The notes under the pieces: model-generated
What the model was told of the DNA's origin: nothing
Database searches by the model: none
Seen by the model: only the letters and a program-made list of their open reading frames with translations
Made by a program: the position numbers and the translations under genes
Assembly: GCF_012163135.1 (NCBI RefSeq)
Contig: NZ_JAAVUP010000009.1
Coordinates: 25,978-89,977 of the forward strand
Length of the DNA: 64,000 bases
From: Neoroseomonas oryzicola
GTDB taxonomy: Bacteria; Pseudomonadota; Alphaproteobacteria; Acetobacterales; Acetobacteraceae
Direction: 5' to 3'
Shown: positions 8,799 to 17,447 of the stretch, piece by piece
Layout: each line of letters begins with the position of its first letter
Position numbering within the stretch: the stretch's first letter is position 1

Positions 8799-8845
8799 AG
8801 AAGGGAGGGGGATTCGGGGGAGGTTCTCCTCCCCCGCTCTTCGGC
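8799..8845 (+). repeat. GC-rich extragenic palindromic element, copy 1, with hairpin
   Basis: The G-run segment reads GAAGGGAGGGGG, then a perfect hairpin CGGGGGAGG (8815-8823), loop TTCT, CCTCCCCCG (8828-8836). Near-identical copies occur at 18558-18606 and 31818-31866. Here it separates the enolase-superfamily gene from the ycgN-like gene and could work as a terminator, though without a T-run. Confidence 0.7.
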
Positions 8846-8858
8846 GTAGAACCCGCCC

Positions 8859-9356
8859 GTGACCGATCCGGCCCCTTTCTGGCGCGCGAAGACGCTCGAC
8901 GCGATGACCCGCGCCGAGTGGGAGAGCCTGTGCGACGGCTGTGGGCGCTGCTGCCTGCACAAGCTGCGCGACGAGGAGACCGATCGCCTCGCCTACACCA
9001 ACGTCGCCTGCCGGCTGCTGGATGGCGAGACCTGCCGGTGCAAGGACTACGCGAACCGGCGGAAATGGGTGCCGGACTGCGTGAAACTGACGCCGAAGCG
9101 GCTCGAGAAGATCGACTGGCTGCCGCCGACCTGCGCCTATCGCCTGGTGGCCGAGGCGCAGGACCTGCCCTGGTGGCATCCGCTGGTGTCGGGCCGGCCC
9201 GAGACGGTGCACGAGGCCGGGATTTCCGTCCGCGGCCGCACGGTCGCCGAGCGCGATGCCGGCGATTTCGAGGACCACGTCGTGTCCTGGCCGGGCAAGT
9301 GGCCGGCCAAGGCACGCACGCCCCCTGTTGTGACGAACCGGAGGAGACCGGGATGA
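8859..9356 (+). CDS. YcgN/UPF0260 family cysteine-cluster protein
   Basis: 165 residues from GTG 8859. The N-terminus carries CDGCGRCC (about residues 27-34), with further cysteines at [15 protein letters not shown] and a conserved core [12 protein letters not shown], then WLPPTCAYR: this is the pattern of the YcgN/UPF0260 group, within the CxxCxxxCC zinc/iron-cluster family. The biochemical role of the family is not established. It overlaps the following aldolase as ATGA. Last residues ([11 protein letters not shown]) run over the SD of the next gene. Confidence 0.9.
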   Translation: MTDPAPFWRAKTLDAMTRAEWESLCDGCGRCCLHKLRDEETDRLAYTNVACRLLDGETCRCKDYANRRKWVPDCVKLTPKRLEKIDWLPPTCAYRLVAEAQDLPWWHPLVSGRPETVHEAGISVRGRTVAERDAGDFEDHVVSWPGKWPAKARTPPVVTNRRRPG

Positions 9357-10291
9357 AGGACGCGATCTATGGCGGCGTGAATGCCGCGGTGCTGACGGCG
9401 ATGGGGCCCGACCTCACGCCCGATCTCGACCGCATGGCGGCGCATGCGAAGTGGCTGCTCGCCAATGGCTGCACCGGCCTCGGCGTGCTGGGCACGACGG
9501 GGGAGGCGAATTCCTTCGGCCTGCATGAGCGCAAGGCGATCCTCGAAGGCCTGATCGCGCGCGGCATCCCGGCGGCGAAGATGATGCCGGGCACGGGCTG
9601 CGCCAGCCTGACGGACAGCGTGGAACTGACGAAGCATGCCCGCGACGCCGGCTGCCCCGGCGTGCTGATGCTGCCGCCCTTCTACTACAAGGGGCCGAGC
9701 GACGACGGGCTGTTCGCCTATTTCTCGGAAGTGGTGAACCGCGTCGGCGGCGGGGTGAAGATCTACCTCTATCACTTCCCGCAGCAGTCGGCGGTGCCGA
9801 TCAGCCTCGACTTGATCGGGCGGCTGCTGAAGGCCTTCCCGGGCACGATTAAGGGCGTGAAGGATTCGTCCGGCGACTACGCCAACATGCAGGCGATGGT
9901 GCGCGAGTTCGCCAAGGACGGGTTCGAGGTCTATTCCGGGAGCGACGAATTCCTGCAGCAGATCCTCGCCGAGGGCGGCGCGGGCTGCATCACGGCGGCG
10001 TCGAACGCGAACAGCCACTGGGGCGGCATCGTCTATGCGAAGCGCACCGGCCCCGAGGCCGACGCCGCGCAGGCGACGCTGACGGCGACGCGCCGGGCCG
10101 CGACCTCGGTGCCGCTGATCCCGGGCCTGCGCGAGATCATCGCGCGCAGCACCGGCGATGCCGGCTGGCGCGTGATCCGTCCGCCGCACCTGCCGCTGAC
10201 GGCCGAGCAGGCCGAGAAGGTCTGGGCCGCCTGGACCGCGGCCGGCGCGATCCCGCTGCCCGGCATGGCGACCGCGAAGGCGGCCGAGTGA
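9353..10291 (+). CDS. Dihydrodipicolinate synthase/N-acetylneuraminate lyase family aldolase
   Basis: 312 residues, the normal size. The DHDPS pattern is clear: [12 protein letters not shown] (glycine-rich substrate loop with T-T-G-E), YLYHFP with the catalytic Tyr, and [11 protein letters not shown] with the Schiff-base Lys. Such enzymes cleave or form pyruvate-based C-C bonds; catabolic members act on 4-hydroxy-2-oxo or keto-deoxy sugar acids. It follows a sugar-acid-like operon, so a catabolic aldolase is more likely than lysine synthesis (inference). The ATG overlaps the previous stop and the TGA overlaps the next ATG. Confidence 0.88.
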   Translation: MKDAIYGGVNAAVLTAMGPDLTPDLDRMAAHAKWLLANGCTGLGVLGTTGEANSFGLHERKAILEGLIARGIPAAKMMPGTGCASLTDSVELTKHARDAGCPGVLMLPPFYYKGPSDDGLFAYFSEVVNRVGGGVKIYLYHFPQQSAVPISLDLIGRLLKAFPGTIKGVKDSSGDYANMQAMVREFAKDGFEVYSGSDEFLQQILAEGGAGCITAASNANSHWGGIVYAKRTGPEADAAQATLTATRRAATSVPLIPGLREIIARSTGDAGWRVIRPPHLPLTAEQAEKVWAAWTAAGAIPLPGMATAKAAE

Positions 10292-10605
10292 TGAACGAGC
10301 CGCTGCGCTGCCGCGAGCCCGCTATCGCCACCGTGCAGGTGGATGACGCGAACGTCCGCGTGACCCGGTGGGATTTCCCGCCGGGCTCCGAGACCGGCTG
10401 GCACCGGCACGGCATGGCCTATGTCGTCGTGCCGGTGAGCGACGGGAAGATGCTGCTGGAACTGCCGGGCGGCGAGACGGCGACGGCCGAGATCAAGGCG
10501 GGCGTGGCCTATGCGCGCGCCGCGGGAATCGAGCACAACGTCGTCAATGCCGGCGACACGGCCTTCGCCTTCGTCGAGACGGAACTGAAACACCTCATCG
10601 GGTGA
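10291..10605 (+). CDS. Small cupin-domain protein
   Basis: 104-residue single cupin. WDFPPGSETGWHRHGMAYVVVPVSDG corresponds to cupin motif 1 with G-W-H-R-H as metal ligands; GVAYARAAGIEHNVVN is motif 2 with the last His. Often such proteins are unannotated isomerases, dioxygenases or sensors. The start is ATG 10291, sharing its A with the upstream TGA; an in-frame GTG three bases earlier is less likely. It runs 11 bases into the end of the convergent exporter gene. Confidence 0.8.
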   Translation: MNEPLRCREPAIATVQVDDANVRVTRWDFPPGSETGWHRHGMAYVVVPVSDGKMLLELPGGETATAEIKAGVAYARAAGIEHNVVNAGDTAFAFVETELKHLIG

Positions 10606-11479
10606 CCTTGCGCTCGGGCAGCGTCACCAGCGCCAGCCCGGCGAAGACCAGCGACGCGGCCGGGATGGTCAGCCATCCCGGCCGTTCGCCGAACAGGGCC
10701 CAGCCCCAGGCCAGGCCCGTCAGCGTGATGATGTAGCCGGTCTGCGACGTCACCACGCCGCCATGCGCGGCGAGCGAGCGGAAGTAGATCATGAAGGCGC
10801 CGGCGGTGCAGGCCGCCTGCAGCGCCGAGACCAGCGCGCCGTCCAGCGGCGGCACCTGCATCTGCCCCAGCAGCGTCGCGACGATGCCCGCCTGCAGCGC
10901 CCCGGCCGCCAGCGTGCCCGTGGCGAGCGCAAGCGGCGCCGTGCCCTGGGGCGCGAGCCGCACCGCGAGCAGGTTCGACGCCGCGTAGCAGGCCGGCGTC
11001 AGCGCCGCGAAGAGCGCCCAGGGCAGCATGGACGGATCCGGCAGCGCCGCGCCGGGGCGCATCGCGACCACCACGCCCGCGAAGCCGAGCACGGTGCCGA
11101 CCAGCCGGCGCCGCGTCGCCCGTTCCATGCCGAGCGCCGCGGCGCCGAGTACGGTCAGGATCGGCGAGAGTGGCACGATCAGGGAAAAGAACCCCGCGGG
11201 GATGTGCGGAATGCTGGTGAAGGCGACCAGGTTCGCCAGCGCCATGCCGAACAGGCCCGATACCGCATAGTGGCGCAGATGCGCCCGCGAGAGCGGCACG
11301 TCGATTCCCCGCGCCCGGCAGGCGACGAACAGGATCGCCGCGCTGCCCGCCGCCGCGCAGGTCGCGATCAGCATCGGCGGCCAGCCGAGCGCCGCCAGGT
11401 GCTTCACGAAGGCCGGTGTCGCACCCCAGACGGTGCCGAGCAGGAGCAGCGGCGGCAGGGGGCGGAGCGCCTCGGGCAT
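10595..11479 (-). CDS. EamA/DMT family transporter
   Basis: 294 residues with ten predicted helices in two EamA halves, typical of drug/metabolite exporters. Start MPEALRPLPPLLLLGTVWGATPAFVK: GTVWG-T-AF is the classical first EamA helix. IVPLSPILTVLGAAAL closes the first half and GYIITLTGLAWGWALFGE is the second-half counterpart. The open frame reaches 12046 but that part is antisense to the metallopeptidase gene. Substrate unknown; amino acid or metabolite export is common in the family. Confidence 0.88.
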   Translation of the reverse strand: MPEALRPLPPLLLLGTVWGATPAFVKHLAALGWPPMLIATCAAAGSAAILFVACRARGIDVPLSRAHLRHYAVSGLFGMALANLVAFTSIPHIPAGFFSLIVPLSPILTVLGAAALGMERATRRRLVGTVLGFAGVVVAMRPGAALPDPSMLPWALFAALTPACYAASNLLAVRLAPQGTAPLALATGTLAAGALQAGIVATLLGQMQVPPLDGALVSALQAACTAGAFMIYFRSLAAHGGVVTSQTGYIITLTGLAWGWALFGERPGWLTIPAASLVFAGLALVTLPERKVTR

Positions 11480-11555
11480 GGTGTGCAGTGGTCGTGCGCG
11501 CGACGTCGCTGTCAAGCAGTTGAAGCCGCCATCGTCGCTGCGCCATGTTGCGGCG

Positions 11556-12275
11556 ATGCAGTCGCCCGATTCGGAAACCGTCGTGTTGCGCCCCGGCGTG
11601 CTGGGAGCCCCGGTGGGCTGCCCCGTGCGCTGGAACCGCTCCACGCGCGCCCGCAGGGTGAGCCTGCGCATCGATGCGCGCGCGGGCGAGGTCGTGGTGA
11701 CCCTGCCGATGCGCGCCGGCCGGCGCGCCGGCATGGCGCTGCTGACCACGCACGCCGCCTGGGTGATGCAGCGCCTCGCCGCGCTCGCGCCGCCGGTGGA
11801 ACTGGCGCCGGGCGTGGAAGTGCCGCTCGGCGGCGAGCCCCATGTCATTCGGCACGATCCCGCGGCGCGCGGGGGCGCCTTCCTCGATGGCCGCGCGATC
11901 GTCGTCTCCGGGCGTTCCGAGTTCCTGGCGCGCCGCGTGAAGGACTTCCTGCGTGCCGAAGCGAAGCGCCGCATCGCCCTGCTAGCCGAAGGCCATGCCG
12001 CGACGCTCGGGGTGAAGATCCGCGCCATCCGGCTGAAGGACACCAATAGCCGCTGGGGATCCTGCGCGCCGGACGGGACGCTCGCCTTCTCGTGGCGGCT
12101 GGTGATGGCGCCGGACTGGGTGCTGGACTACGTCGTGGCGCATGAGGTCGCGCATCTGCGCGAACTGAACCATTCCGCGCGCTTCTGGGCCCATGTCGCG
12201 GCGCTGACGCCGAACCGCGAGCCGGCGCAGGACTGGCTGCGCGAGAACGGGCCGGCCCTCCTGCGCGTCGGCTGA
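11556..12275 (+). CDS. YgjP-type (DUF45) zinc metallopeptidase
   Basis: 239 residues. The active site VVAHEVAHLRELNHSARFW holds HExxH with a downstream His, as in the YgjP/WLM zinc metalloprotease group. Upstream, KDTNSRWGSCAPDGTLAFSWRL is the family's conserved W-G-S-C block, and WNRSTRARRVSLRID near the N-terminus is the usual opening. ATG 11556 was chosen because the conserved RSxRARRxSLRI block starts about 30 residues in. Cytoplasmic; targets unknown. The 76-base gap to the divergent exporter should hold both promoters. Confidence 0.9.
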   Translation: MQSPDSETVVLRPGVLGAPVGCPVRWNRSTRARRVSLRIDARAGEVVVTLPMRAGRRAGMALLTTHAAWVMQRLAALAPPVELAPGVEVPLGGEPHVIRHDPAARGGAFLDGRAIVVSGRSEFLARRVKDFLRAEAKRRIALLAEGHAATLGVKIRAIRLKDTNSRWGSCAPDGTLAFSWRLVMAPDWVLDYVVAHEVAHLRELNHSARFWAHVAALTPNREPAQDWLRENGPALLRVG

Positions 12276-12287
12276 TTCCGGCGTATA

Positions 12288-12309
12288 TCCTCCGCAAGCC
12301 CACGGAGGA
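12288..12309 (+). promoter_or_regulatory. Hairpin whose right arm is the SD of the gene at 12315
   Basis: TCCTCCG (12288-12294) pairs with CGGAGGA (12303-12309), 8-base loop. The right arm is the strong SD GGAGGA of the oxidoreductase gene, so folding would hide the ribosome site. It might instead end the metallopeptidase transcript. No T-run. Confidence 0.45.
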
Positions 12310-12314
12310 TGCGC

Positions 12315-13328
12315 ATGAAGGCGGTCGGATTCACCAAATGCCACCCGGTCGATCACCCGGAGGCGCTGCTCGATCTCGATATTCCGGCACCGGCCGCGCC
12401 CGAGGGGCACGACATGCTGGTCGAGGTGCGCGCCGTCTCGGTCAATCCGGTCGACACCAAGCGCCGCAGGACCGAGGAGCCGAAGGACGGCCCGCGCATC
12501 CTGGGCTTCGACGCCGCGGGCGTCGTGCGGGCGGTCGGCCCGGCCTGCACCCTGTTCGGCCCGGGCGATGAGGTCTTCTACGCCGGCGTGGTGAACCGCC
12601 CCGGCAGCAACGCGGAGCTGCAGCTGGTCGACGAGCGGATCGTCGGGCGCAAGCCGGCCTCGCTGTCCTTCGCCGAGGCGGCGTCCATGCCGCTCACGAC
12701 CATCACGGCCTGGGAAGGGCTGCACGACCGGCTCAGGGTCCATGAGGGTGGCGGCGCGGGGGAGGCGCTGCTGGTGATTGGCGGTGCCGGCGGCGTCGGG
12801 TCCATGGTCATCCAGGTCGCCCGGCAGCGGACGGCGCTGACCGTCGTCGCCACCGCCTCCCGCCCCGAGACGGCGCAATGGTGCCGCGACCTCGGCGCGC
12901 ATCACGTCGTCGACCACCGGGAGGACATCCCGGCGCAGCTCAAGGCGCTGGGGGTGAAGCCGCGCTACGTTTTCTCGACAAACACCACGGCGCGGAACTG
13001 GGACCAGATCGTCGCATCCATCGCGCCCCAGGGTGCGATCGTGCTGATCGAGAGCCAGGCGCCGATCGATGCGCGGCAGCTGATGCCGAAATCGGTCTCC
13101 CTGCACTGGGAGCTGATGTTCACCCGCCCGATGTTCGGCACGCCGGACATGATCGAGCAGCACCACCTGCTGAACGCGGTCGCCGACATGGTCGACCACG
13201 GGCGCATCCGTCACACCATGACGCTCAACCTCGGCCCCATGACCGCGGCGCGGCTGCGCGAGGCCCATGCGAAGGTCGAGAGCGGCACGATGATCGGTAA
13301 GGTGGTGCTGGAGGGCATGGGCGCATGA
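12315..13328 (+). CDS. Zinc-binding-type alcohol dehydrogenase/quinone oxidoreductase (MDR superfamily)
   Basis: 337 residues. N-terminal GroES-like domain with SVNPVDTKRR and ILGFDAAGVVRAVGP; Rossmann part begins LLVIGGAGGVGSMVIQVAR. The sequence matches the zinc-independent ZADH/quinone-reductase branch, with VNPVDTK in place of the catalytic zinc Cys. ATG 12309 also exists but lies on the SD; ATG 12315 with GGAGGA in front is better. It would use NADPH to reduce an activated double bond or quinone (family knowledge). Confidence 0.88.
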   Translation: MKAVGFTKCHPVDHPEALLDLDIPAPAAPEGHDMLVEVRAVSVNPVDTKRRRTEEPKDGPRILGFDAAGVVRAVGPACTLFGPGDEVFYAGVVNRPGSNAELQLVDERIVGRKPASLSFAEAASMPLTTITAWEGLHDRLRVHEGGGAGEALLVIGGAGGVGSMVIQVARQRTALTVVATASRPETAQWCRDLGAHHVVDHREDIPAQLKALGVKPRYVFSTNTTARNWDQIVASIAPQGAIVLIESQAPIDARQLMPKSVSLHWELMFTRPMFGTPDMIEQHHLLNAVADMVDHGRIRHTMTLNLGPMTAARLREAHAKVESGTMIGKVVLEGMGA

Positions 13329-13351
13329 CGAAATCGCGCTGGCGCTGAGCC

Positions 13352-13723
13352 ATGCCGCAGGGCGTGGCGTCACTTCGGCGGATCGTGCTCGGCTTCTGGG
13401 CGGCTGCGATCCTGACCATCGCGGTCGCGGTCTGGCTGTCTGCCTCGACCGGGGACTGGACATGGCTGGCGCGGTCCGGGGCGATCCTGACCGCGCTGGG
13501 ACTCGTGCTGGCGAGCCGCAAGATCCTCATCGCCCGCAACGACCTGCTCAACCTGCTGCATGACATGGAGAAAGCCGACGGCGCCGAGCGGACCGCGCGC
13601 CTGGCTTCCTTCAAGCAGCTGCAGCGCGACATCGACCGTCAGGTGCTCGAAAGGGCGGGCTTCGCGCTCCTCGTGCTCGGAACGCTGATCTGGGGGTTCG
13701 GCGACCTCGTCGGGCGGATCTGA
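13352..13723 (+). CDS. Small two- to three-helix membrane protein, function unknown
   Basis: 123 residues. Hydrophobic segments at about 9-29 (IVLGFWAAAILTIAVAVWL), 38-55 and 103-118 flank a charged, coiled-coil-like stretch (LLNLLHDMEKADGAERTARLASFKQLQRDID). No family recognised. It starts 24 bases after the oxidoreductase and its stop abuts the convergent isomerase gene with no gap. Good codon usage for the region supports a real gene. Confidence 0.65.
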   Translation: MPQGVASLRRIVLGFWAAAILTIAVAVWLSASTGDWTWLARSGAILTALGLVLASRKILIARNDLLNLLHDMEKADGAERTARLASFKQLQRDIDRQVLERAGFALLVLGTLIWGFGDLVGRI

Positions 13724-14557
13724 TCAGTCCACCGTTACCCCGGCGGCGTGCGCCTTTTCGACCAGATAGGCGCGGGCGTCCTGCATGGCCTCGAGCGTCC
13801 CGAAGGCGTTCGTATAGGCACCGCGGTAGCCCTTGCCTTCGAGCAAGGCGAACATCGCGCCGAAATCGAAGTCGCCCTTACCGGGGATAAGGTGCTCCTC
13901 GTAGCCGTTGCGCCAGCAATCGGCGAGGCGGACCTCCTTCACGCGCTCGAGCGGGACCTCCGCGACGAAGCCCTCCACCCCCGGCGGCAGCAGGTGGGCG
14001 TGGTTGGCGGTGAAGGACAGCGCGAAGGCGGGCGAGTGGATGGCGTCGAAGTAGTAGCGCCATTCCTCCATGGTGTGGGCGAGGTAGTGGACCTCGGCAT
14101 TCTCCGGCTCGCGGTTGAGGTTCTCGAGCAGCAGCAGCGCGCCGTGCTGTTCGGCGTGCTTCACCATGCGCTGCAGCCGGTCGCGCCCGGTTTCCATGCG
14201 CATCTTCACGTCGGCGGTGAAGTGGTAGCCGGCATGGACGACGATCCACTGGGCCTCGAGCCGCGGCGCGACCTCGATATAGGCGCGGAGATAGGCGTCG
14301 ACGGCTTCCGACAGGAAGGGGGAATACTCGGCGACGTTCACGGCCGAGAGCGTGTGCAGCGCAATGTGCACGCCGTTTGCCTTGGCACTTTGCCGGATCG
14401 CGCGACAGCGTGCCTCGTCGAACAGCGTCACGGCATTGGCGCCGGTGTCGAGCTGGATGTCGATGTGCCGCACCTCGTTGCGCGCGGCCCATTCGATGGC
14501 ATCTTCCAGCTTAAGCTTACGTCCGACATCCACGCCGATGCGGTCGATGAGCGTCAT
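13724..14557 (-). CDS. Sugar phosphate isomerase/epimerase family TIM-barrel protein
   Basis: 277 residues in the xylose-isomerase-like superfamily. WIVVHAGYHF, LLLENLNREPENAEV and VRLADCWRNGYEEHLIPGKGDFDF carry candidate metal ligands (His, Glu, Asp, His). The ATG at 14557 is preceded by GGGAGGAAGCC; a longer open frame reaches into the divergent ABC operon and is not used. The leader shares about 21 bases with that of the SMP-30 gene at 26355. Substrate unknown. Confidence 0.83.
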   Translation of the reverse strand: MTLIDRIGVDVGRKLKLEDAIEWAARNEVRHIDIQLDTGANAVTLFDEARCRAIRQSAKANGVHIALHTLSAVNVAEYSPFLSEAVDAYLRAYIEVAPRLEAQWIVVHAGYHFTADVKMRMETGRDRLQRMVKHAEQHGALLLLENLNREPENAEVHYLAHTMEEWRYYFDAIHSPAFALSFTANHAHLLPPGVEGFVAEVPLERVKEVRLADCWRNGYEEHLIPGKGDFDFGAMFALLEGKGYRGAYTNAFGTLEAMQDARAYLVEKAHAAGVTVD

Positions 14558-14685
14558 GGCTTCCTCCCGGTCGTTGCACGATGGTTGCCAGCGTGCGGGG
14601 GCGATGGCAACGTTCCCGCGTCCAAGAACAACGCGCGCCGAGACCGCCCAACGCGGCAGGTGCGCCATGGTTGGGAGGAAGCCGG
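14558..14685. promoter_or_regulatory. Divergent promoter region with inverted repeat
   Basis: This 128-base gap separates the isomerase (minus) and the ABC importer operon (plus), so it must contain both promoters. It carries the dyad GTTGCCA (14584-14590)/TGGCAAC (14605-14611) with 14 bases between the arms, a possible operator. Both flanking genes have the same GGGAGGAAGCC ribosome site. Confidence 0.4.
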
Positions 14686-15735
14686 ATGTTCCTGATCGAC
14701 AGGCGTCAGATGCTGGCACTCGCGGCATGGTCCGCGGCTGCCTCCAAGGCCTGGGCGCAAGCGCCGCTCACGCCCGCGGAACAGGCGCTGCATGAAGCGG
14801 CGAAGCGCGAGGGCGAGATCACCTGGTATTCCGGCCAGTACAGCGCCGAGGCCTCGGAAGCCGCGGGCCGCGCCTTCAATGCGCGCTATCCGGGCGTGCG
14901 CTGCAACGTGGTGCGGTCGACCTCGCAGGTCGCCTTCCAGCGTCTCTCGCAGGACCAGCGGGCCGGCGTCGCGCAGTGCGACGTCTTCTCCTCGACCAAT
15001 GGCGGGCACTACATCCAGCTCAAGCGGCAGAACCGGCTGATGCAGTTCCGCCCGGCGAGCGCCGACGGGATGCTGCCGATCCTGCGCCAGGCGGACCCGG
15101 ACAACTACTTCCAGTCCTCCTTCCTCGGCATCTACCTGATGGCGCACAACACGCGCATGGTCAGCGAGGCCGATGCGCCGAAATCCTGGACCGACATTCT
15201 CGACCCGAAGTGGAAGGACAAGCTCGCGGTCGGGCATCCCGGCTTCAGCGGCGCGATCGGGCTCTGGGCGCTGCAGATGCGCACCATGTACGGGCCCGAC
15301 TACCTGCGGCGGTTCGAGCGCAACAAGCCGCAGATCGGGCGCTCCTCCATCGATCCCGTCACGATGATGGAAGCCGGGGAACGCGCTGTCGGCGTCGCGG
15401 TGCCGTCCGCCTCCACCCTGTTCTCCATGTCGCGCGGCAACCCGCTGAAGCTGATCTACCCGACCGAGGGCGTGATCGCCGCGCTCTCGCCCTCCGCGAT
15501 CATCCGCAACGCGCCGCATCCGAATGCCGCGAAGCTGTTCATGGAATTCACCTGCGGCCCCGCGCTGTCGATTGCGGTGCGCGAGCTGTTCAACGAAAGC
15601 CTGCGCCCCGACGTGCCGCCGCCCGAGGGCTCCCGCCCGCTCGACCAGGTGACGATGCTGGCGCCGAGCCTCGAGGACGCCGAGAAGGGCGTGCCCGAGG
15701 TGCGCGAGCAGTGGCGCGAGATCTTCGGGGTCTGA
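14686..15735 (+). CDS. ABC transporter extracellular substrate-binding protein (ferric/putrescine-type)
   Basis: 349 residues. N-terminal export signal MFLIDRRQMLALAAWSAAAS ending AWAQA; then REGEITWYSGQYSAEASEAAGRAF, the classic start of iron(III)-type binding proteins (EITWYS, x-FNARYPG). DVFSSTNGGHYIQLKRQ and YPTEGVIAALSPSAI fit the same family, which binds Fe3+, phosphonates or similar ligands. SD GGGAGGAAGCC. First gene of a complete importer operon (permease 15746, ATPase 17448). No tyrosine pair diagnostic of ferric binding could be confirmed by eye, so the ligand is open. Confidence 0.88.
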   Translation: MFLIDRRQMLALAAWSAAASKAWAQAPLTPAEQALHEAAKREGEITWYSGQYSAEASEAAGRAFNARYPGVRCNVVRSTSQVAFQRLSQDQRAGVAQCDVFSSTNGGHYIQLKRQNRLMQFRPASADGMLPILRQADPDNYFQSSFLGIYLMAHNTRMVSEADAPKSWTDILDPKWKDKLAVGHPGFSGAIGLWALQMRTMYGPDYLRRFERNKPQIGRSSIDPVTMMEAGERAVGVAVPSASTLFSMSRGNPLKLIYPTEGVIAALSPSAIIRNAPHPNAAKLFMEFTCGPALSIAVRELFNESLRPDVPPPEGSRPLDQVTMLAPSLEDAEKGVPEVREQWREIFGV

Positions 15736-15745
15736 GCCGCTGTCC

Positions 15746-17446
15746 GTGAATGCTTTGAGGCCGTCCCGGCTCCGCCTGCTGGAGCCGGTCACCTTCCTGT
15801 GGATCGCCCTGATCGTCGCCCTGCTGGTCCTGGTGGCGGTGCCGCTGGGCAAGATGGTGGTGATCTCCTTCGAGACGCAGGAGACGGGCGAGTTCACCAT
15901 CGCCAACTACCTGACCGCCTATGGGCGGCAGCGCTACCTCGATGCGCTGCGGAACTCGCTGCTGCTCGGGCTGTATTCCGCGGCGATCTCGACCGTGCTG
16001 GCGGTGCCGATGGCCTGGGCGGTGTCGCGTACGGACATGCCGGGCAAGACCTTCACCTGGGTGATGGTGCTCGCGGCCTTCATCATGCCGCCCTATCTCG
16101 GCGCGATCGGCTGGATCCTGCTCGCCGGGCCCAATGCCGGCTGGATCAACCAGGTCTGGCGCTGGGCGAGCGGGGCGGAAGCGCCGCTGGTCAACGTCTA
16201 CACCTTCACCGGCCTCGCCTTCGTCATCGCGCTGCATTCCTTCCCGCTCGTCTTCATCTTCGTGAAGTCGGCGCTGGACCTGATCTCCTCCGAGATGGAG
16301 GACGCGGCGAACATCCTTGGCGGCGGCACCTGGGTGACGATGCGCAAGGTCACGCTGCCGCTGGTCTGGCCGTCCATCCTGGGCGGCTTCATCCTGATCT
16401 TCCTCGAGACCATCGCGCTGTTCGGCACGCCGGCGATCATCGGCATCCCCGCGCGGATCAACGTCGTCACGACGCAGCTGTGGCAGTTCTTCGAGGATCC
16501 GGTCCGCGTCGAGGTCGCGGCCGCCTATGCCATTCCGCTGCTGCTCATCACCGTCGCGCTGATCGCGGTGCAGAAGCTGATGCTGAACCGCAAGGGCTTC
16601 GTCTCCCAGACCGGCAAGGGCGGGGAGCGGCGCCAGGTGAAGCTCGGCCCCTGGCGCTGGGTGCTGTTCGCCTGGTGCCTGATGGTGGGCATGCTCTCGG
16701 TCGTGAAGCCGCTCGGCGTGCTGCTGCAGGCGTCCTTCTCGCGCGCCTGGGGGCGGGGGCTGTCCTGGGACAACCTGACCTTCCGCAACTACCACCTGCT
16801 GCTGTTCGACCACGACATGGCGCCGCAGGCGGTATGGAACACCATGTGGTTCTCGGCCGCTTCGGCGAGCCTCGCGATCCTGCTGGCGCTGCTGGTCGCC
16901 TATATCGTCGTGCGCCGGCTGATGCGCTTCGCCGATGCGCTGGGCTTCCTCGCCATGGCGCCCTTCGTCATCCCGGGCATCGTCATGGCCATCGGCTTCT
17001 ACGCCGCCTATGCCGGGCCGCCGCTGTCGCTCTACGGGTCGGCGCTGCTCATCATCCTCGCCTTCACGGCGCGCTTCCTGCCGATCGCCTATGCCAATTC
17101 TCAGGCCGCGATCCGTGCGGTGCACCCCGAGATGGAGGAAGCCGCGCGCATCCTCGGATCGGGCCGGCTGCGGGCGATCCGCAGCATCACCGCACCCTTG
17201 CTCAAGACGTCCCTGCTCGGGGGCTGGCTGATCGTGTTCATCGTTGCCTCGCGCGAGCTCTCGGCCGCCATCTTCCTGGTCGGGCCGCGGACGCGGACCA
17301 TGTCGGTGTTGCTCTACGACCTCAGCGAGCAGGGCAATTTCGAGGTCGTCTCCGCCTTCGGCGGCATCCTGCTGGTCATCACCCTCGTCATCGTCGGCAT
17401 TGGCATGAAGCTGGTCGGCCGCGACTTCATGCTGCGGAGGGAATAG
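15746..17446 (+). CDS. ABC transporter permease, fused two-half (FbpB/AfuB type)
   Basis: 566 residues from GTG 15746, 11 bases after the binding protein. It is an internal duplication of two six-helix permease units; each half has an EAA loop contacting the ATPase: EMEDAANILGGGTWVTMRKV (first) and EMEEAARILGSGRLRAIRSI (second). This architecture is typical of ferric iron and 2-aminoethylphosphonate importers. The stop is one base before the ATPase start, so all three are cotranscribed. Confidence 0.92.
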   Translation: MNALRPSRLRLLEPVTFLWIALIVALLVLVAVPLGKMVVISFETQETGEFTIANYLTAYGRQRYLDALRNSLLLGLYSAAISTVLAVPMAWAVSRTDMPGKTFTWVMVLAAFIMPPYLGAIGWILLAGPNAGWINQVWRWASGAEAPLVNVYTFTGLAFVIALHSFPLVFIFVKSALDLISSEMEDAANILGGGTWVTMRKVTLPLVWPSILGGFILIFLETIALFGTPAIIGIPARINVVTTQLWQFFEDPVRVEVAAAYAIPLLLITVALIAVQKLMLNRKGFVSQTGKGGERRQVKLGPWRWVLFAWCLMVGMLSVVKPLGVLLQASFSRAWGRGLSWDNLTFRNYHLLLFDHDMAPQAVWNTMWFSAASASLAILLALLVAYIVVRRLMRFADALGFLAMAPFVIPGIVMAIGFYAAYAGPPLSLYGSALLIILAFTARFLPIAYANSQAAIRAVHPEMEEAARILGSGRLRAIRSITAPLLKTSLLGGWLIVFIVASRELSAAIFLVGPRTRTMSVLLYDLSEQGNFEVVSAFGGILLVITLVIVGIGMKLVGRDFMLRRE

Positions 17447-17447
17447 C

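Noticed and set aside
11556..12046. N-terminal extension of the EamA transporter frame to 12046
   Set aside because: The extension is antisense to the metallopeptidase; the transporter's first helix starts at 11479.
14554..15906. 450-residue minus-strand frame opposite the ABC binding protein
   Set aside because: No domain features; the plus strand has signal peptide, SD and family motifs.
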